Part shown: one piece after another, positions 63,043-64,000 of the stretch
Layout of the letters: every line of letters begins with the position of its first letter
How positions within the stretch are numbered: position 1 is the first letter of the stretch
Virus record (IMG/VR): IMGVR_UViG_3300031576_000039
Location: 1-64,000 of that record
Source of the DNA: a virus
Strand: one strand, 5' to 3'
DNA: 64,000 nucleotides
Translations under genes and position numbers: made by a program
The notes under the pieces: model-generated
What the model was told of the DNA's origin: nothing
The model's input: the letters and a program-made list of their open reading frames with translations, nothing else
Databases searched by the model: none

Positions 63043-64000
63043 CTACTCTCCCCGAAGCTCGATGGTGTGCCACACTCCGCCCCCCTTGATCGATCTGAGC
63101 AGGGCGTAGAGGTCCCGGTAGAAGGCGTTCCTCGGCGAGTCATCGCCGTCGAGGACCCAGAGGAACACGCTGGCGGAGTCCGTGTCCAGCGGCACGTCCC
63201 ATGCTGTAGTCGCCCTGCGCCCGCTAGGGTAGGCGAACCCGGAGGCCGCCGTGGTCGGGTCGTCCCACGCACCGCCGCGCTGCTCGATCGGGCCAACCTC
63301 GGGCACCACCACGACGAACGCCCCGCGCTCGTCCTCGATCCCGAGCCACCGGCCGGCGAACGGGTCGGTGCGCGGGTCGTCATAACCCCACGCGTGCAGC
63401 ACACCGAAGACCGGATCCACCGGCGGCGCGGTGTCGGGGTTGTCCCAACAGGACTGGTAGTGGTTCTCCCACGTCTCGATCAGATCGTAGGTCAGCCCGC
63501 GCGGGAGGAACACGGCGTCGAGCTGGCGGCGCAGCGCCGCGGGCGTGACCGTGTCGGGCAGTTCGCCGACACGTCCCCTGTACCTGCCGTCGTCCTCGCC
63601 GTGCAGCCTGTCGATCCCGCGGTCGTCGCCGTGCTGGTCCAACGCGCCGCACGACCCGCCGACGGCATCGACGAGTTGCCGCACCTGGAGCGCGGGCTCG
63701 GCCAGGAGCGGGCTGAGGAGTGGCAGGGGCAGGTCGCTGATCTCACCGGGCAGCGCCGTGCCGTCGAGGGTCACGCGCGGGCCCGGCTCGTTGTACTCCG
63801 CCCCGAACCACACCGCCTCCACCACCGCCTGCTTCGTGAGGTCCAGCGCGCCGAACGCGACGTCCGTGAGCGTCTGGAACCGGCGCCCACTACGCGGCGA
63901 GCGAGCGACCGTGCCGCGCTTGACCGTGAACGCGCCCGAGGCCACGGACGTCCTGTAGAACTCCACGGTGCAGAGGGCTTTCGCCCCGCTCGTCGCCGTG
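63043..64000 (-). CDS. Tail/baseplate-like protein, N-terminus outside window
   Basis: At least 319 residues; the frame stays open through the right edge (SGAKALCTVEFYRTSVASGA), so the true start is outside and the GTG at 63966 is probably internal. Contains ALRRQLDAVFLPRGLTYDLI, ETWENHYQSCWDN and DTDSASVFLWVLDGDDSPRN. Beta-rich with several Trp. Position before other appendage genes suggests baseplate. Unrecognised family. Confidence 0.5.
   Translation of the reverse strand, partial: TATSGAKALCTVEFYRTSVASGAFTVKRGTVARSPRSGRRFQTLTDVAFGALDLTKQAVVEAVWFGAEYNEPGPRVTLDGTALPGEISDLPLPLLSPLLAEPALQVRQLVDAVGGSCGALDQHGDDRGIDRLHGEDDGRYRGRVGELPDTVTPAALRRQLDAVFLPRGLTYDLIETWENHYQSCWDNPDTAPPVDPVFGVLHAWGYDDPRTDPFAGRWLGIEDERGAFVVVVPEVGPIEQRGGAWDDPTTAASGFAYPSGRRATTAWDVPLDTDSASVFLWVLDGDDSPRNAFYRDLYALLRSIKGGGVWHTIELRGE

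Overview
This window is a 64 kb piece of a tailed double-stranded DNA bacteriophage genome (Caudoviricetes) with very high GC content and dense, mostly leftward genes. Hallmarks are a large terminase subunit, a portal, a MuF-type head protein, a scaffold-like head gene, tail fibre and baseplate-like genes, a holin/M15 endopeptidase lysis set and a full replisome. No integrase, repressor or excisionase pair is evident, so nothing here points to lysogeny. Many genes overlap their upstream neighbour by 4 bases (GTGA or ATGA), so translation is probably coupled along long polycistronic messages. The host cannot be named from the sequence; it is presumably a high-GC bacterium.

Layout. (1) 1-20.2 kb, leftward: packaging and head region. 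Terminase (17.2-18.6 kb), portal (12.1-13.9 kb) and MuF head protein (7.8-8.7 kb) are separated by many small genes, two HNH endonucleases and tail-fibre-like genes (3.4-6.5 kb), ending in a scaffold-like gene cut by the left edge. (2) 20.3-25.8 kb, leftward: glycine-rich fibre genes, including a 944-residue protein with a duplicated module. (3) 25.8-31.7 kb, leftward: a 7-deazaguanine DNA-modification operon with FolE, QueD, QueE and QueC (GTP to preQ0), a DpdA-like DNA transglycosylase fused to a ParB-like domain, a class V aminotransferase with no assigned role in the known pathway, a Dam-like methyltransferase and a DUF4406/deoxyribosyltransferase-like protein. (4) 31.7-45.5 kb, leftward: SbcC, SbcD, RecA, single-strand binding protein, a UDG-PolA DNA polymerase interrupted by a 149-residue mini-intein, zinc-finger proteins, primase, DnaB helicase and a replication-initiator-like protein. 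A control region with two sigma70-like promoters and an 18-base perfect palindrome sits upstream (45.5-45.7 kb). (5) 45.7-51.2 kb, leftward: UvsW-like helicase, a small DNA-binding protein, a second ParB-like protein, a sigma-like protein and unknowns. (6) 51.2-51.7 kb: a divergent control region with interleaved inverted repeats. (7) 51.7-57.0 kb, rightward: a MoxR ATPase / VWA-metallopeptidase module with a PDDEXK-like nuclease. (8) 57.0-64 kb, leftward: RlpA-like protein, DUF6527, M15 lysin, SNase, holin, then baseplate/fibre genes running off the right edge.

How it works together. The replication block builds DNA through a PolA/DnaB/primase machine with RecA-SbcCD-UvsW recombination. The adjoining operon makes preQ0 from GTP, and the DpdA-ParB enzyme probably swaps it into phage DNA to evade host nucleases. 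The aminotransferase embedded between FolE and QueC, coupled to QueC by a 4-base overlap, is the most promising lead to an undescribed 7-deazaguanine derivative. The MoxR-VWA module is a second, poorly understood system.
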